DNA of 64,000 nucleotides from Nitrospira sp. MA-1 (GCA_032139905.1 JAQJDB010000006.1:248001-312000), one strand, 5' to 3'; numbered from the stretch's first letter, positions 22,629 to 32,850 are shown. Notes: generated by a model from the sequence alone, not told the origin. A program made the numbers and translations.

Positions 22629-22814
22629 GTGTCAAGGTTAGCATTAAAGAATAAGGCTAAGCGAAAGCCAAAATTCACAGTTCGCCACTATAATCGCTGC
22701 GCTCTTTGCGGCAGAGTGAGAGGTTTTTTGCGACGTTTCCTTATGTGTCGAATTTGTTTTCGTTTCCTTAGTTTGAAGGGTGATATCCCTGGTGTCACTA
22801 AATCTAGTTGGTAG
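22629..22814 (+). CDS. rpsN: 30S ribosomal protein S14, zinc type
   Basis: Short 61-residue S14 of the zinc-binding form, with Cys pairs CALC and CRIC and the C-terminal block [13 protein letters not shown]. Start is GTG at 22629 after AGAGGGAAAGGAG. Together with zinc-form L33, L36 and S4 it shows that the ribosome uses the zinc-containing isoforms. Confidence 0.96.
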   Translation: MSRLALKNKAKRKPKFTVRHYNRCALCGRVRGFLRRFLMCRICFRFLSLKGDIPGVTKSSW

Positions 22815-22877
22815 ACTTCTTGTGGTAAACGGATTTTTTGGGTATTTGGCTAATCATTCAATACGAGGTTTTTTAGC

Positions 22878-23285
22878 ATGTCGATGACTGATCCTCTCGC
22901 AGATTTATTCGTGCGAATTCAAAATGCGGGACGCCGTGGACACGATTTGGTTAAAATCCCATCTTCTCGTGTTAAAAAAGATATACTAAGAATTTTCAAG
23001 GAAGAAGGATTTATTCGTGACTACAAGGCAGCTACGGGTGCTAATGGCCACCCGGTTATTGAAGTATCGCTTCGATATGCCCCTGGTAGACAAAAGAAGT
23101 CCTTCATAACTGGGATAAAAAGAATAAGTAAGCCTGGATGTAGAGTTTATGCTGGGAAAGAAGATCTGCCACGGGTAATGCGTGGATTGGGTTTGGCAAT
23201 CTTGACCACTGACCGTGGGTTATTAACGGACGAGCAATGCCGGAGTTCCCAGGTTGGCGGTGAAATTCTGTGCCATATTTGGTAA
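22878..23285 (+). CDS. rpsH: 30S ribosomal protein S8
   Basis: Central-domain rRNA binder and, in enterobacteria, regulator of the spc operon. It has 135 residues, starting MSMTDPLADLFVRIQNAGR and ending in the typical QVGGEILCHIW. Confidence 0.97.
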   Translation: MSMTDPLADLFVRIQNAGRRGHDLVKIPSSRVKKDILRIFKEEGFIRDYKAATGANGHPVIEVSLRYAPGRQKKSFITGIKRISKPGCRVYAGKEDLPRVMRGLGLAILTTDRGLLTDEQCRSSQVGGEILCHIW

Positions 23286-23330
23286 TTTTTGGATACTTAT
23301 TTACTTGGTTTTTTAATTAATAGGTAAATC

Positions 23331-23870
23331 ATGTCGAGGATTGGAAGAAAGCCGATATCAATTCCAAAGGGCGTGGAAGTGCGCGTCCTTGATGGAAACG
23401 TTTTGGTGAAGGGACCGCTCGGTGAGTTGCAATGGAACCTAAACCCAGGAATACAAATCAGTATCGAAAATGAGGAAGTTTCCTTAACCCGGAATAGCGA
23501 TTCGGCAAAACTCAAGGCCTTGCATGGACTAACAAGGGCTGAACTCGCAAATCAGGTAAAGGGGGTGAAGGAGGGTTTTCAGGAAAACCTAGAAGTGATG
23601 GGGGTTGGATACCGTGCCCAAATTCAAGGAAAAGAATTGAGCTTTTCCGTAGGATATGCTCATCCCGTATCAATGGGATTGCCAAAAGGGGTAGAGGCGT
23701 CTGTTGACAAACAAACTTCGATTTCTCTTAAGGGTATTGATAAACGAATGGTTAGCTTGGTTGCAGCTCAAATCAGAGGTATGAAGGTTCCTGATGTGTA
23801 CAAGCAAAAAGGTATAAAGTATGTTGGTGAAATACTTCGTAAAAAAGCTGGCAAAGCCGGTAAAAAGTAG
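23331..23870 (+). CDS. rplF: 50S ribosomal protein L6
   Basis: Two-domain protein near the GTPase-associated centre, 179 residues. It begins MSRIGRKPISIPKGVEV, and its C-terminal block is PDVYKQKGIKYVGEILRKKAGKAGKK. It precedes rplR by nine bases. Confidence 0.97.
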   Translation: MSRIGRKPISIPKGVEVRVLDGNVLVKGPLGELQWNLNPGIQISIENEEVSLTRNSDSAKLKALHGLTRAELANQVKGVKEGFQENLEVMGVGYRAQIQGKELSFSVGYAHPVSMGLPKGVEASVDKQTSISLKGIDKRMVSLVAAQIRGMKVPDVYKQKGIKYVGEILRKKAGKAGKK

Positions 23871-23879
23871 GTTGAACTT

Positions 23880-24245
23880 GTGAATATACTTGAAAAACAA
23901 AAAAGATTAAGTAAACGAAGTAGGCGCGTCCGTTTGCGCATCGTGGGCTTGTCTTCCCGCCCACGATTAAGTGTATTTAGAAGTAATTCTCATATCTATG
24001 CCCAGATCATTGATGATTCGGCTGGGCGCACTTTGGTTTCTGCGTCATCCTGCGACCCTGGTTTAAAAGACAAGATAAAATCTGGTGGGAATATTGAAGC
24101 GGCGAAAATGGTTGGACAAGCAATCGCTGAACGGGCAAAAGCCATACCAATTGAACTAGTCGTCTTTGATAGAGGTGGAAGATTGTATCATGGTCGGGTA
24201 AAGGCTTTGGCAGATGCCGCGCGTTCCGGAGGACTGAAATTCTAA
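23880..24245 (+). CDS. rplR: 50S ribosomal protein L18
   Basis: 5S rRNA-binding protein, 121 residues from a GTG start. Motifs [20 protein letters not shown] and [26 protein letters not shown] are diagnostic. Confidence 0.96.
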   Translation: MNILEKQKRLSKRSRRVRLRIVGLSSRPRLSVFRSNSHIYAQIIDDSAGRTLVSASSCDPGLKDKIKSGGNIEAAKMVGQAIAERAKAIPIELVVFDRGGRLYHGRVKALADAARSGGLKF

Positions 24246-24289
24246 TCAGAACCAGCCTTAAATTTTGCTAAAGGGAAGGATTCACTTCT

Positions 24290-24784
24290 GTGAGGGTTAA
24301 TGTTGAAGAGCTCAATTTAAAAGATAAGCCGGTTGTAATTAACCGAGTGGCCAAGGTAGTGAAAGGTGGAAAACGCTTTTCATTTTCGGCCTTGGTGGTT
24401 GTGGGTGATGGTGATGGTTGGGTGGGTGTGGGAAAAGGTAAAGCGACTGAAGTTCCATCTGCTATAGCTAAAGCCGTGGCTCATGCAAAAAAAAATCTTA
24501 TCAGAATACCCCTTAAATCGAATACCATACCCCATGAGGTGCATGGATATTTTGGTGGGGAACACATTGTCTTAAAACCTGCCAAGCAGGGTACTGGGAT
24601 CATTGCAGGAGGAGCAGTTCGCTCATTGTTGGAAGTGGCTGGTGCTCAGAATATCGTTGCGAAAACCCTAGGTCGTGGGAATCCTTTTAACGCAGTGAGA
24701 GCAACCATTCAAGGGTTGAGTCAACTCCGTGATCCACATGAAGTAAGAGAGTTGCGTCGAACCGCTGTCGGGATGGAAGATTAA
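24290..24784 (+). CDS. rpsE: 30S ribosomal protein S5
   Basis: Fidelity protein of the small subunit, 164 residues from GTG at 24290. The dsRNA-binding-like N-terminal domain has [25 protein letters not shown], and the C-terminal domain [28 protein letters not shown]. Confidence 0.97.
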   Translation: MRVNVEELNLKDKPVVINRVAKVVKGGKRFSFSALVVVGDGDGWVGVGKGKATEVPSAIAKAVAHAKKNLIRIPLKSNTIPHEVHGYFGGEHIVLKPAKQGTGIIAGGAVRSLLEVAGAQNIVAKTLGRGNPFNAVRATIQGLSQLRDPHEVRELRRTAVGMED

Positions 24785-24821
24785 TAGATATCGAAATGAC
24801 CAGTCAGGAAACCAGGAAATC

Positions 24822-25010
24822 ATGGTGACACCAACCAATCTCTCAATTACATTAAAGCGAAGCACAATAGGCCATCCAGATAAGATGCGTGTGGTTTTAT
24901 TGGGGCTTGGACTTAGGAAAATTGGACAGACGGTTAGCCGTCCGGATACAGCCCAAGTACGGGGTTTAATTTATAAAGTCAGGCATCTTATTGAGGTTGC
25001 AGGTTCATGA
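24822..25010 (+). CDS. rpmD: 50S ribosomal protein L30
   Basis: Small large-subunit protein, 62 residues, with the IGHPDKMRVVLLGLGLRKIGQTV motif of the bacterial family. Its stop overlaps the rplO start by four bases (ATGA). Confidence 0.95.
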   Translation: MVTPTNLSITLKRSTIGHPDKMRVVLLGLGLRKIGQTVSRPDTAQVRGLIYKVRHLIEVAGS

Positions 25011-25456
25011 AGCTACACGATTTACATCCGTCTCCAGGATCAAAAACCAAGAGAAAACGCCTTGGCCGTGGGCCTGGTTCAGGTTTGGGAAAGACATCTG
25101 GAAAAGGGCATAAGGGGTTGTTGGCCCGTTCAGGTCGGGCTAATCAAGCTGGTTTCGAGGGAGGGCAAATGCCGCTTGCCCGAAGATTACCCAAACGTGG
25201 GTTTACAAACATTTTTCGGATTCAATATTCCGTAATAAATATTAAAGATTTGGTTGCTCAGGAAAAAACTACGAACTTTAACCCAACCGTATTTAATGAA
25301 ATTGGGTTAACTAAAGGCCGAAACCAACAAATTAAAATACTTGGATCTGGTGAAGTCGACCGTCCTATAGTTGTTGAAGCACATAAATTTAGTGATTCTG
25401 CCAAACAAAAAATTGAGAATGCCGGGGGGCAAGCAAAGGTGATTGGCCGTGCTTGA
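25007..25456 (+). CDS. rplO: 50S ribosomal protein L15
   Basis: Late-assembly large-subunit protein, 149 residues. It has the Gly-rich basic N-terminus RKRLGRGPGSGLGKTSGKGHKG and the GGQMPLARRLPKRGF block. It overlaps the 5' end of secY. Confidence 0.96.
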   Translation: MKLHDLHPSPGSKTKRKRLGRGPGSGLGKTSGKGHKGLLARSGRANQAGFEGGQMPLARRLPKRGFTNIFRIQYSVINIKDLVAQEKTTNFNPTVFNEIGLTKGRNQQIKILGSGEVDRPIVVEAHKFSDSAKQKIENAGGQAKVIGRA

Positions 25457-26762
25457 GCGGCTTGTCACGAGCATTCAAAATATTTTCAAAATTCCGGAGT
25501 TGCGTAGCCGGGTAATATTCACCTTGTCTATGCTTGCAGTATATCGAATCGGGGCTCATGTCCCCACACCCGGAATTAATAATGAAGAACTTTTCAAGTT
25601 TCTTACTGAACGAGGCGGAGCCCTCATGGGGTTCCTTGATATTTTTTCTGGAGGCGCATTATCGAGATTGACGATTTTCGCCTTGGGCATAATGCCCTAT
25701 ATTAGCGCCTCAATTATTTTACAGCTCCTTACGGTCGTTGTTCCGCATCTTTCGAAATTAGCAAAAGAAGGAGAACGAGGAAGAAAGACGATCATTCAGT
25801 ATACCAGGTATGGCACGATCCTTATTGCCCTAATTCAAGGATTTGGTATTGCTCTTGGCCTTGAAGGCATGAATGATGGGGCATTTGTTCTTGACCCTGG
25901 TTGGCCTTTTCGTTTGATGACAGTGATTACGTTGGTAGCCGGAACGGCCTTTCTTATGTGGTTAGGAGAACAGATTACCGAACGCGGGGTGGGAAACGGA
26001 ATTTCCCTTATAATTTTTTCAGGTATCGTTGCTAGTCTTCCAAGTGCGGTGGTTCAAACATTTGATCTATATCAGGTTGGTCAAATCAGCCTCCTCTTAC
26101 TGCTAATCCTTGGGGTCGTGATGTTGGCAGTAATGGGGGCTATAGTGTTTCTGGAAAGCGGACGAAGAAAAATTGCGGTTCAATATGCCAAGCGAATAGT
26201 CGGGAGACGGGTTTATGGTGGGCAAAACACTCATATACCTTTGAAAATAAATACGGCTGGTGTGATCCCGCCAATTTTTGCTTCATCAATAATCGCATTT
26301 CCAGCCACGATAGCAAGTTTCATACAGGTGCCGTGGGTTCAAAGTATCGGTGCGCAATTAGCCCCGGGTTCTTTGTTGTATACGATGCTATACGTTGGAA
26401 TGATTATCTTTTTCTGTTTTTTCTATACCGCTGTGGTTCTTAACCCTGTTGATATGGCAGACAACATGAAAAAATATGGGGGATTTATCCCTGGGGTAAG
26501 ACCTGGACAAAAAACTGCGGACTTTATTTATAAGGTACTGACAAGGATTACTTTTGCTGGAGCAATTTATTTAGCAATTGTATGCGTTATTCCGGAACTT
26601 TTGATTTACAGACTAAATATGCCATTCTACTTTGGGGGTACCTCACTTTTGATTGTCATTGGAGTGGGTTTGGATACCGCCCAACAAATTGAAAATCATA
26701 TGCTCATGCGGAATTATGAGGGCTTTCTTGGAAAAGGTTCCTTGAAGGGAAGAAGTGGTTAA
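25449..26762 (+). CDS. secY: Preprotein translocase subunit SecY
   Basis: Channel-forming subunit of the Sec translocon, about 437 residues with ten predicted transmembrane helices. The GTG at 25449 is preferred because AAGGTGA lies six bases before it; an in-frame TTG at 25443 would abut that site. Family blocks are VPTPGIN near the N-terminus, the plug region FLDIFSGGALSRLTIFALGIMPYISASI, and the cytoplasmic loop GGFIPGVRPG. The start overlaps the end of rplO. Confidence 0.96.
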   Translation: MLERLVTSIQNIFKIPELRSRVIFTLSMLAVYRIGAHVPTPGINNEELFKFLTERGGALMGFLDIFSGGALSRLTIFALGIMPYISASIILQLLTVVVPHLSKLAKEGERGRKTIIQYTRYGTILIALIQGFGIALGLEGMNDGAFVLDPGWPFRLMTVITLVAGTAFLMWLGEQITERGVGNGISLIIFSGIVASLPSAVVQTFDLYQVGQISLLLLLILGVVMLAVMGAIVFLESGRRKIAVQYAKRIVGRRVYGGQNTHIPLKINTAGVIPPIFASSIIAFPATIASFIQVPWVQSIGAQLAPGSLLYTMLYVGMIIFFCFFYTAVVLNPVDMADNMKKYGGFIPGVRPGQKTADFIYKVLTRITFAGAIYLAIVCVIPELLIYRLNMPFYFGGTSLLIVIGVGLDTAQQIENHMLMRNYEGFLGKGSLKGRSG

Positions 26763-26766
26763 TGGA

Positions 26767-27417
26767 ATGAGGGTGATATTTCTTGGTCCTCCAGGAGTTG
26801 GAAAAGGTACCCAAGCCGAATTTATTGCAAAAAAATTCGGGATTCAAAAACTTTCGACCGGAGATTTGCTTAGGGAAAGCGTTGATCGTGGTACAACGCT
26901 TGGAAAAGAAGCTAAGCATTTCATGGAACGTGGGGAATTAGTTCCCGATAATGTAGTAATTGGTTTGGTTGAAGAAAAATTGGCATCTTCAGAGTGCCGT
27001 GATGGTTTTCTGTTAGATGGATTTCCTCGAACGGTAGCCCAAGCAGATAAATTGTCAACGTTTTTGGGAGGGAATGGAGAGGCCATTGATCGTGTTGTAT
27101 ATTTTTCTCTTCCAGAATCTGACATAATCGAACGAATAAGTGGAAGAAGGAGTTGCCCAAAATGTAAGGCAGTATATCACCTCAAGTCCATACCACCAAA
27201 AAAAAATGGGGTATGCAATGAATGTGAAGTGCCACTTATCCAACGAAATGATGATAAACCGGAAACTATTCAATCCAGATTGGTTGTATATCAAAAGCAA
27301 ACAGAGCCCTTAATCCAATATTATAAGGACCGGGGAATTCTTTCAGAATTGGATGGGTCAGGGGTAGTTTCTACGGTTCAGGATAGATTGGTAGCTCTCC
27401 TTACCCAGTCAAGATAG
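26767..27417 (+). CDS. adk: Adenylate kinase, zinc-lid type
   Basis: Converts ATP plus AMP to two ADP. From ATG at 26767 the protein has 216 residues and begins MRVIFLGPPGVGKGTQAEF, with the P-loop GPPGVGKGT. The AMP site has STGDLLRE, and DGFPRTVAQA follows. The LID domain carries four Cys (CPKC and CNEC), the zinc-stabilised form. An upstream in-frame GTG at 26755 lies inside secY and is less likely. It sits between secY and map as in many genomes. Confidence 0.96.
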   Translation: MRVIFLGPPGVGKGTQAEFIAKKFGIQKLSTGDLLRESVDRGTTLGKEAKHFMERGELVPDNVVIGLVEEKLASSECRDGFLLDGFPRTVAQADKLSTFLGGNGEAIDRVVYFSLPESDIIERISGRRSCPKCKAVYHLKSIPPKKNGVCNECEVPLIQRNDDKPETIQSRLVVYQKQTEPLIQYYKDRGILSELDGSGVVSTVQDRLVALLTQSR

Positions 27418-27418
27418 A

Positions 27419-28165
27419 ATGATCATCATAAAAACGGCTGAGGAAATTGAACTCATTGCTCGTGCCGGGAAAATTGTAACTCATTGTCATCAATTGCTGG
27501 TAAATGCAGTGAGACCAGGTATAACTACCTTGGAATTAGATAGGCTTACAGAGGAATGTATTCTTGAAATGGGTGGAATTCCAGCTTTTAAAGGGTATAG
27601 AAATTTCCCCAATAGTCTTTGTGCATCTATTAACGAAGAAGTCGTTCATGGAATACCCTCAAGGCGTGAATTGAAAGAGGGAGATATCATCGGATTGGAT
27701 GTGGGGGCCATTGTTGAGGGGTTTTATGGAGATGGAGCTGTGACAGTTTCGGTTGGGGCCGTTCCTGAAAAAATTCAATTATTGATTGGAGTCACTCGAG
27801 AAGCCCTACTTAAAGGACTCGAAAAGGCTGTTGTGGGTAATCGTCTTTCAGATATTTCTTTTGCCATTCAAACACATGTAGAAAATCATGGGTATTCGGT
27901 TGTGCGTGATTTTGTGGGCCATGGTATTGGGCGCCAGTTGCACGAAGAGCCTCAGGTTCCAAATTATGGAAGACCAGGACAGGGACCGCGTTTAAAGCCT
28001 GGGATGGCTCTTGCCATAGAGCCAATGGTTAATCTGGGAGGATCGGCGGTCAAAGTCTTGAAAGATGGATGGACGGCAGTCACTTGCGATAATTCACTTT
28101 CTGCCCACTTTGAACACACAATCACAATTGAAGCGAATGGTGCGCCTCGCATTTTAACAGGTTAG
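27419..28165 (+). CDS. map: Methionine aminopeptidase, type I
   Basis: Removes N-terminal Met from nascent proteins. The 248 residues include the five metal ligands of the family: two Asp in GLDVGAIVEGFYGDGAVT, His in GHGIGRQLHEEP, Glu in AIEPMVNLG and Glu in FEHTITIE. It starts one base after the adk stop. Confidence 0.96.
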   Translation: MIIIKTAEEIELIARAGKIVTHCHQLLVNAVRPGITTLELDRLTEECILEMGGIPAFKGYRNFPNSLCASINEEVVHGIPSRRELKEGDIIGLDVGAIVEGFYGDGAVTVSVGAVPEKIQLLIGVTREALLKGLEKAVVGNRLSDISFAIQTHVENHGYSVVRDFVGHGIGRQLHEEPQVPNYGRPGQGPRLKPGMALAIEPMVNLGGSAVKVLKDGWTAVTCDNSLSAHFEHTITIEANGAPRILTG

Positions 28166-28195
28166 TCCTAGGTTGGAGGTCAGGTAAATTTCCTC

Positions 28196-28414
28196 ATGGG
28201 AAAAGAAGATATTATCGAGGTTCAAGGGGCAGTAACAGAAACTTTGCCGAATGCGATGTTTCGGGTTCAGTTAGAAAATGGACATAGGATATTAGCTCAT
28301 ATTTCTGGAAAGATGCGGATGCATTTTATTAGAATTTTGCCAGGAGATAAGGTGACAGTGGAATTATCTCCATATGACCTGACTCGTGGACGGATTACCT
28401 ATCGGTTTAAATAG
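28196..28414 (+). CDS. infA: Translation initiation factor IF-1
   Basis: Small OB-fold protein that occupies the ribosomal A site during initiation, 72 residues. [20 protein letters not shown] and the C-terminal [12 protein letters not shown] are typical. It lies between map and rpmJ. Confidence 0.97.
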   Translation: MGKEDIIEVQGAVTETLPNAMFRVQLENGHRILAHISGKMRMHFIRILPGDKVTVELSPYDLTRGRITYRFK

Positions 28415-28425
28415 AGGTTGTTATC

Positions 28426-28539
28426 GTGAAAGTTAAATCATCAGTAAAACCAATTTGTGTTAAATGTAAGGTCATTCGCCGCAAAGGGGTTGTAAGAGTT
28501 CTATGCACAAACCCCAAGCACAAGCAGCGACAGGGGTAG
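28426..28539 (+). CDS. rpmJ: 50S ribosomal protein L36
   Basis: 37-residue zinc-binding protein of the large subunit, starting at GTG. It contains the ligand set C-x2-C (CVKC), a third Cys (LC) and His (KHKQRQG), so it is the zinc form. It is short and lies in the expected slot 11 bases after infA and before rpsM. Confidence 0.95.
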   Translation: MKVKSSVKPICVKCKVIRRKGVVRVLCTNPKHKQRQG

Positions 28540-28599
28540 GGTTCGTCAATGTTTTTGGTGGATAGATTAAGCCAATCCCTAGAGAGAGGAAAGTAAGAA

Positions 28600-28971
28600 A
28601 TGGCTCGTATCGCAGGCGTAGAATTGCCGGTAGGAAAACGGATCGATGTTGGATTAACCTATATTTTCGGAATTGGTCCTGCCAGTTCACGGGATATATT
28701 GCAAAAGACGGGTGTTTCTCCTGAAACGAGGGTGAAGGACCTAGAAGAAGATGAAGTGGTCCGTTTGAGGGAGACAATTGACAAGGATTACGACGTAGAG
28801 GGTGACCTTAGGAAAGAAATCACGATGAGTATTAAACGTTTGATGGATATCGGAACTTATCGTGGGTTACGACATCGGAAAGGTCTGCCGGTGAGAGGTC
28901 AGAGGACAAAAACAAATTCACGAACGAGAAAAGGGCGACGTGGGGCTATTGGGGGAAAAGTTAGGAAATGA
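28600..28971 (+). CDS. rpsM: 30S ribosomal protein S13
   Basis: Head protein contacting the P-site tRNA, 123 residues. [26 protein letters not shown] and the basic tail [18 protein letters not shown] are diagnostic. Confidence 0.97.
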   Translation: MARIAGVELPVGKRIDVGLTYIFGIGPASSRDILQKTGVSPETRVKDLEEDEVVRLRETIDKDYDVEGDLRKEITMSIKRLMDIGTYRGLRHRKGLPVRGQRTKTNSRTRKGRRGAIGGKVRK

Positions 28972-28991
28972 GCTGCTGAAAGGGATCTTTC

Positions 28992-29375
28992 ATGAGTGTT
29001 AAAAAGGGAAAAAAGAAGGATAGAAAAGTTTTACAAGTCGGTATCGTGCATATCATGGCCTCATTTAATAATACCATCGTGACGATAACGGATATGACCG
29101 GTGGGGCTGTAACTTGGGCCAGTGCCGGTAGTCAAGGATTTAAGGGGTCGAGAAAGAGCACCCCATTTGCCGCTACGCGTGCAGGTGAAGTGGCCGCAAA
29201 AAAAGCAATGGAATTTGGCCTTCGACAAGTGGATGTCTATGTAAATGGCCCTGGGTCTGGACGAGAAGCTGCAGTGAGAGCCCTTCAATCCGCTGGTTTG
29301 CGAGTCAATCTTATTCGTGATGTAACGCCGATTCCCCATAATGGGTGTCGGCCTCCTAAGCGAAGGCGAGTGTAA
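28992..29375 (+). CDS. rpsK: 30S ribosomal protein S11
   Basis: Platform protein of the small subunit, 127 residues, with [24 protein letters not shown] and the C-terminal [19 protein letters not shown]. It is followed by rpsD. Confidence 0.97.
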   Translation: MSVKKGKKKDRKVLQVGIVHIMASFNNTIVTITDMTGGAVTWASAGSQGFKGSRKSTPFAATRAGEVAAKKAMEFGLRQVDVYVNGPGSGREAAVRALQSAGLRVNLIRDVTPIPHNGCRPPKRRRV

Positions 29376-29439
29376 TTTATCAGAGAGGTTTTTGTAGATT
29401 ATCGGTTTTTCGTGAACTGGAGATAGGGGGAGAAAGTCC

Positions 29440-30069
29440 ATGGCCAAATATACTGGTCCTGTATGTCGGTTATGTCGGCGTGAGGGAGTGAAGTTGTTTT
29501 TAAAAGGCACTAGGTGTATGACTGAAAAATGCGCAATTGAGCGTCGTAGTTATCCTCCTGGACAGCATGGGCAATCACGGCGAGGCCGTGCGACGGAATA
29601 TGGCACTCAGCTAAGGGAAAAACAAAAGCTTCGGCGTGTATATGGTATGCAGGAACGACAATTCCTGAATACCTACCATCGAGCCGTCAGACGTAAGGGG
29701 ATCACCGGCGAGCATTTGTTGAGCCTGCTAGAGCGAAGACTTGATAATGTTGTGTATCGCCTGGGATTTGCCTCATCACGTGGCCAAGCCAGACAGTTGG
29801 TGAATCACGGTCATGTGATGTTGAATGGCCGAAAAGTCACTATTGCTTCGGTAACCGTGAACGTCGGGGATATTATCGAAATCAGGGAGAAGAGCCGTCA
29901 GCTTGTTCCGGTCCAAGCCGCCCTGGAAATTACCAGTGGTCGGGGAGTTCCGAATTGGTTAGAGATGGAGCGGAATTTATTAAAGGGTACCGTCCAGGCC
30001 ATTCCCACTAAACAGGACATTGATGTTCTGGTCAATGAACAGATTGTAGTGGAGCTGTATTCACGGTAA
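29440..30069 (+). CDS. rpsD: 30S ribosomal protein S4, zinc type
   Basis: Primary assembly protein of the 16S 5' domain, 209 residues. The N-terminus carries four Cys in the zinc-binding arrangement (CRLC, then C and C within [14 protein letters not shown]). The S4 RNA-binding domain follows ([30 protein letters not shown]). Confidence 0.97.
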   Translation: MAKYTGPVCRLCRREGVKLFLKGTRCMTEKCAIERRSYPPGQHGQSRRGRATEYGTQLREKQKLRRVYGMQERQFLNTYHRAVRRKGITGEHLLSLLERRLDNVVYRLGFASSRGQARQLVNHGHVMLNGRKVTIASVTVNVGDIIEIREKSRQLVPVQAALEITSGRGVPNWLEMERNLLKGTVQAIPTKQDIDVLVNEQIVVELYSR

Positions 30070-30151
30070 ATTTTCCTGCCGGAGATAGAGCGGATGTTGC
30101 GAATGGATCACATATATGGCCTTGGGACCAAGAAAGGGAGACGCGATCCTT

Positions 30152-31138
30152 ATGATAAATAGCATGAAGGATTTCCAAATACCCACGAAGTTGGAATTGG
30201 AAAAGGACACTGCTTCACCTACTTATGGCAAGTTTACGGCCGAACCATTTGAGCGAGGTTTTGGAACCACCATGGGGAATTCCCTTAGGCGGGTCTTGCT
30301 TTCTTCGCTTCCTGGAGCAGCTGTCACCTCTGTAAAGATTGAGGGAGTATATCATGAGTTTTCGACCATTCCCGGTGTGACCGAGGATGTTACGATTATC
30401 ATTTTGAATATTAAGGCGTTACGGTTGCGTTTGCATTCTGACAAGGCTAAGGCGATACGCCTGAAAAAGAAGGGGCCTGGGGAAGTGTTAGCCGCAGATT
30501 TATCTGTAGACCCGGACGTGGTAGTTTTGAACCCAGATTTTCATATTGCTACTTTGGATAAAGATGGGCTGTTGGATATTGAACTCATTGTGAAACCTGG
30601 ACGTGGGTATGTTCCTGCTGAACGGAATAAAGAAGAAGGGTTGCCAATAGGGGTCATCCCGGTAGACTCTGTTTTTTCTCCCATTAAACGGGTTAATTTC
30701 AGTGTGGAAAGTGCTCGGGTTGGTCGGATCACAGATTATGATAAACTCATTCTGGAAGTGTGGACGGACGGAAGCATAACTCCGCAGGAAGCTGTCACCT
30801 CAGCGGCAGGAATTCTTCGCAATCATCTTGATATTTGCCTGCCATCTGAAGAAAGGGGAGAGCCAGCTCAAGAAGAGGGTGGAGATGAGAGCAAGATGTT
30901 GATTAACCAACATCTATTTCGAAGTGTAAATGAATTAGAACTGTCGGTCCGCGCTGCAAATTGCCTGAAAAATGCTAACATTAAATCAATAGGTGATTTG
31001 GTTCATAAAAGCGAAAATGAAATGTTAAAGACTAAAAACTTTGGGAAAAAATCATTGAATGAAATTAAAGAGGTCTTAGCAGAAATGGGGTTGACCTTAG
31101 GAACCAAAGTGAGTGAAGTGACAGAATCCCAAACCTGA
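30152..31138 (+). CDS. rpoA: DNA-directed RNA polymerase subunit alpha
   Basis: Assembly platform of RNA polymerase. The preferred ATG at 30152 follows AAAGGGAG at 30132-30139 and gives 328 residues starting [15 protein letters not shown]; an in-frame ATG at 30116 would add twelve residues. The N-terminal domain has [20 protein letters not shown]. An acidic linker ([15 protein letters not shown]) leads to the C-terminal domain ([20 protein letters not shown]), which contacts UP elements and activators. Confidence 0.97.
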   Translation: MINSMKDFQIPTKLELEKDTASPTYGKFTAEPFERGFGTTMGNSLRRVLLSSLPGAAVTSVKIEGVYHEFSTIPGVTEDVTIIILNIKALRLRLHSDKAKAIRLKKKGPGEVLAADLSVDPDVVVLNPDFHIATLDKDGLLDIELIVKPGRGYVPAERNKEEGLPIGVIPVDSVFSPIKRVNFSVESARVGRITDYDKLILEVWTDGSITPQEAVTSAAGILRNHLDICLPSEERGEPAQEEGGDESKMLINQHLFRSVNELELSVRAANCLKNANIKSIGDLVHKSENEMLKTKNFGKKSLNEIKEVLAEMGLTLGTKVSEVTESQT

Positions 31139-31161
31139 ACTTTTTTCAAAGGACGTGTATT

Positions 31162-31560
31162 GTGCGTCATAGAAAACGCGGTAGACAATTAGGACGAAAC
31201 AGTAAACATCGGTTGGCTTTATTTAGAAATTTGGTCACATCTCTCATGGAACATGAGCGAATTGAAACCACGGAGGCTAAAGCGAAAGAACTTCGTGGGA
31301 TCACCGATAGACTGATTACTCTTGGGAAGCAAGGAACTCTTCAAGCCAGAAGAGGGGCTTTGCGTGTGTTACGAACCAAACAAACGGTTCAAAAGCTTTT
31401 TGATGACGTTGCCAAGCGTTTTCCTGAGAGGAACGGTGGCTATACAAGGATTATTAAAACTCGTCAACGCCCAGGGGACGCAGCAAAACTGGTAGCTATT
31501 GAATTGGTTGAAAAAACGAATGAATCCGATAAGGAGATAGTTTCCTCAACCGCCAGTTAG
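31162..31560 (+). CDS. rplQ: 50S ribosomal protein L17
   Basis: Exit-tunnel region protein, 132 residues from GTG at 31162. [25 protein letters not shown] and [22 protein letters not shown] match the family. It is the last gene of the ribosomal block; a strong terminator follows about 90 bases later. Confidence 0.97.
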   Translation: MRHRKRGRQLGRNSKHRLALFRNLVTSLMEHERIETTEAKAKELRGITDRLITLGKQGTLQARRGALRVLRTKQTVQKLFDDVAKRFPERNGGYTRIIKTRQRPGDAAKLVAIELVEKTNESDKEIVSSTAS

Positions 31561-31648
31561 AAATGTATAGAGCGTAGTCTTTTAAATCTATCATTCTCAC
31601 TGCTCCTGTTCCTCCAGCATAGTTTCTTCTCCCCTCCTTCAATATGTC

Positions 31649-31702
31649 ACAGGGTTAAGGTCTTTTATTTACTTGACCTGGACCCTGTGCTATTCTTTTT
31701 TA
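31649..31702 (+). terminator. Intrinsic terminator after rplQ
   Basis: A long bipartite hairpin. CACAGGGT (31649-31656) pairs with ACCCTGTG (31683-31690), and AGGTC (31659-31663) with GACCT (31676-31680), separated by a two-base internal mismatch (TA opposite GG). The loop has 12 bases. The stem is followed by CTATTCTTTTTT (31691-31702). This closes the ribosomal/alpha transcript before lptC. Confidence 0.72.
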
Positions 31703-31747
31703 TGGGTTTTTTACCCTAAGGGTGGTCGTTCGACCGAGCAGGGATAA

Positions 31748-32326
31748 ATGCAATTTTATGGTACGAGAGCCGTTTTAACTCTGCTAGTTTTAGGTATGAC
31801 AATATTTATCGGAAGTCGTGTGATAAATCACATGCAAACACGAAGCCAAGACACAACTTTGGTAACATTAGAGGAACAGCAAGGAGCTGACGCGTGGATT
31901 CAGGGATTTAATTACCGCCAAACTCGATCCGGCTCCACAAAATGGGTTGTAAATGCTGATCAAGCCAAGGTCTTTGATAAAGAGCATGTAGCCAAGTTGG
32001 AAACGGTTCAAGTCCACCTTTTTGATGGAGAGTTTCAAAAGGAACAATTAAAAATTACCTCTGAAAAAGGCGTAATGAATACATCAAGCAATGACTTTGA
32101 GTTAATAAGCAAAAATGAAAAAACTGTTATGACTTTTGAGTCTGGTTATCAAGTGTTTTCAGATAAATTGACCTGGAACGAAGAAGCACGGCAGATACAC
32201 ACTCCGGATCAAGTGCTTATCAAAGGGGATGGCTTAACCATCACCGGAACAGGATTAGAAGGAGACGTGGATAAGCATGAGTTTCATTTGCTCAAAAATG
32301 TTCGTGCTGAGTTGGTGTCGCCATAA
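31748..32326 (+). CDS. lptC: LPS export periplasmic protein LptC
   Basis: Bitopic inner-membrane component of the Lpt bridge that hands lipopolysaccharide from LptBFG to LptA. The 192 residues have one N-terminal transmembrane helix (about 7-26) and a periplasmic beta-jellyroll with repeats such as ITSEKGVMNTSSNDFEL and DQVLIKGDGLTITGTGLEGD. GAGCAGGGATAA precedes the ATG. It is directly followed by lptA and then lptB, the usual cluster. A GGTCG-TT-CGACC palindrome lies 13 bases before the start. Confidence 0.88.
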   Translation: MQFYGTRAVLTLLVLGMTIFIGSRVINHMQTRSQDTTLVTLEEQQGADAWIQGFNYRQTRSGSTKWVVNADQAKVFDKEHVAKLETVQVHLFDGEFQKEQLKITSEKGVMNTSSNDFELISKNEKTVMTFESGYQVFSDKLTWNEEARQIHTPDQVLIKGDGLTITGTGLEGDVDKHEFHLLKNVRAELVSP

Positions 32327-32334
32327 GAGTTTCA

Positions 32335-32850
32335 ATGCCGATCTCATTCGGTTGGTTGATTTTTGCGATTATACTGGTCCACGTTCCCATTGTGGCAATG
32401 GGAGAAGAGCCAAAAGCCTCTACGGTCATTACTTCTAAGACGATGACGGCCAGTAGCGAAAAAAACGTCGCCATCTTTCAAGGAGCAGTCAAAATGGTTC
32501 AAGGCGAACTGGTGGTGCATTCTGATGTGATGATCGTGTATTTCAAAGAAAAAGCACCTTCAAATCCCTCTGCTGCAACAGATTCAGGAGCCAAATCAGA
32601 ATCTGGAAATGAAATTAATTATATTGAGGCGAAAGGGAATGTGAGAATTGAAAAAGGGGAAAGTCGAGCTACCAGTCAACATGCCTTGTATTACAAATCG
32701 GAAGAAAAGGTTATCTTGACCGGTTCTCCCGTAGCCTGGCAGACCGGAACAAGAATTAGCGGTCCCAAAATGACCATGTTTTTAAAAGAAAACCGGAGTA
32801 TGGTAGAAGGTGGAACCCGGGTAATAATTGATGGATCGGAGCAAAATTAG
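32335..32850 (+). CDS. lptA: LPS export periplasmic bridge protein LptA (OstA-like)
   Basis: Periplasmic protein whose stacked jellyrolls form the LPS conduit. The 171-residue product has a cleavable signal (about 1-22, ending VAMG-EE), then the OstA-like strands SKTMTASSEKNVAIFQGAVKM and YIEAKGNVRIEKGESRATSQHALYYKSEEKVILTG. It starts nine bases after lptC. A Ser/Ala-rich insertion at about residues 80-97 is unusual but harmless-looking. Confidence 0.87.
   Translation: MPISFGWLIFAIILVHVPIVAMGEEPKASTVITSKTMTASSEKNVAIFQGAVKMVQGELVVHSDVMIVYFKEKAPSNPSAATDSGAKSESGNEINYIEAKGNVRIEKGESRATSQHALYYKSEEKVILTGSPVAWQTGTRISGPKMTMFLKENRSMVEGGTRVIIDGSEQN

Noticed and set aside
31666-31697. Possible lptC promoter (TTTACT-17-TATTCT with extended -10)
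   Set aside because: The same bases form the terminator hairpin and its T-rich tail, which explains them better. A promoter overlapping it is not excluded.
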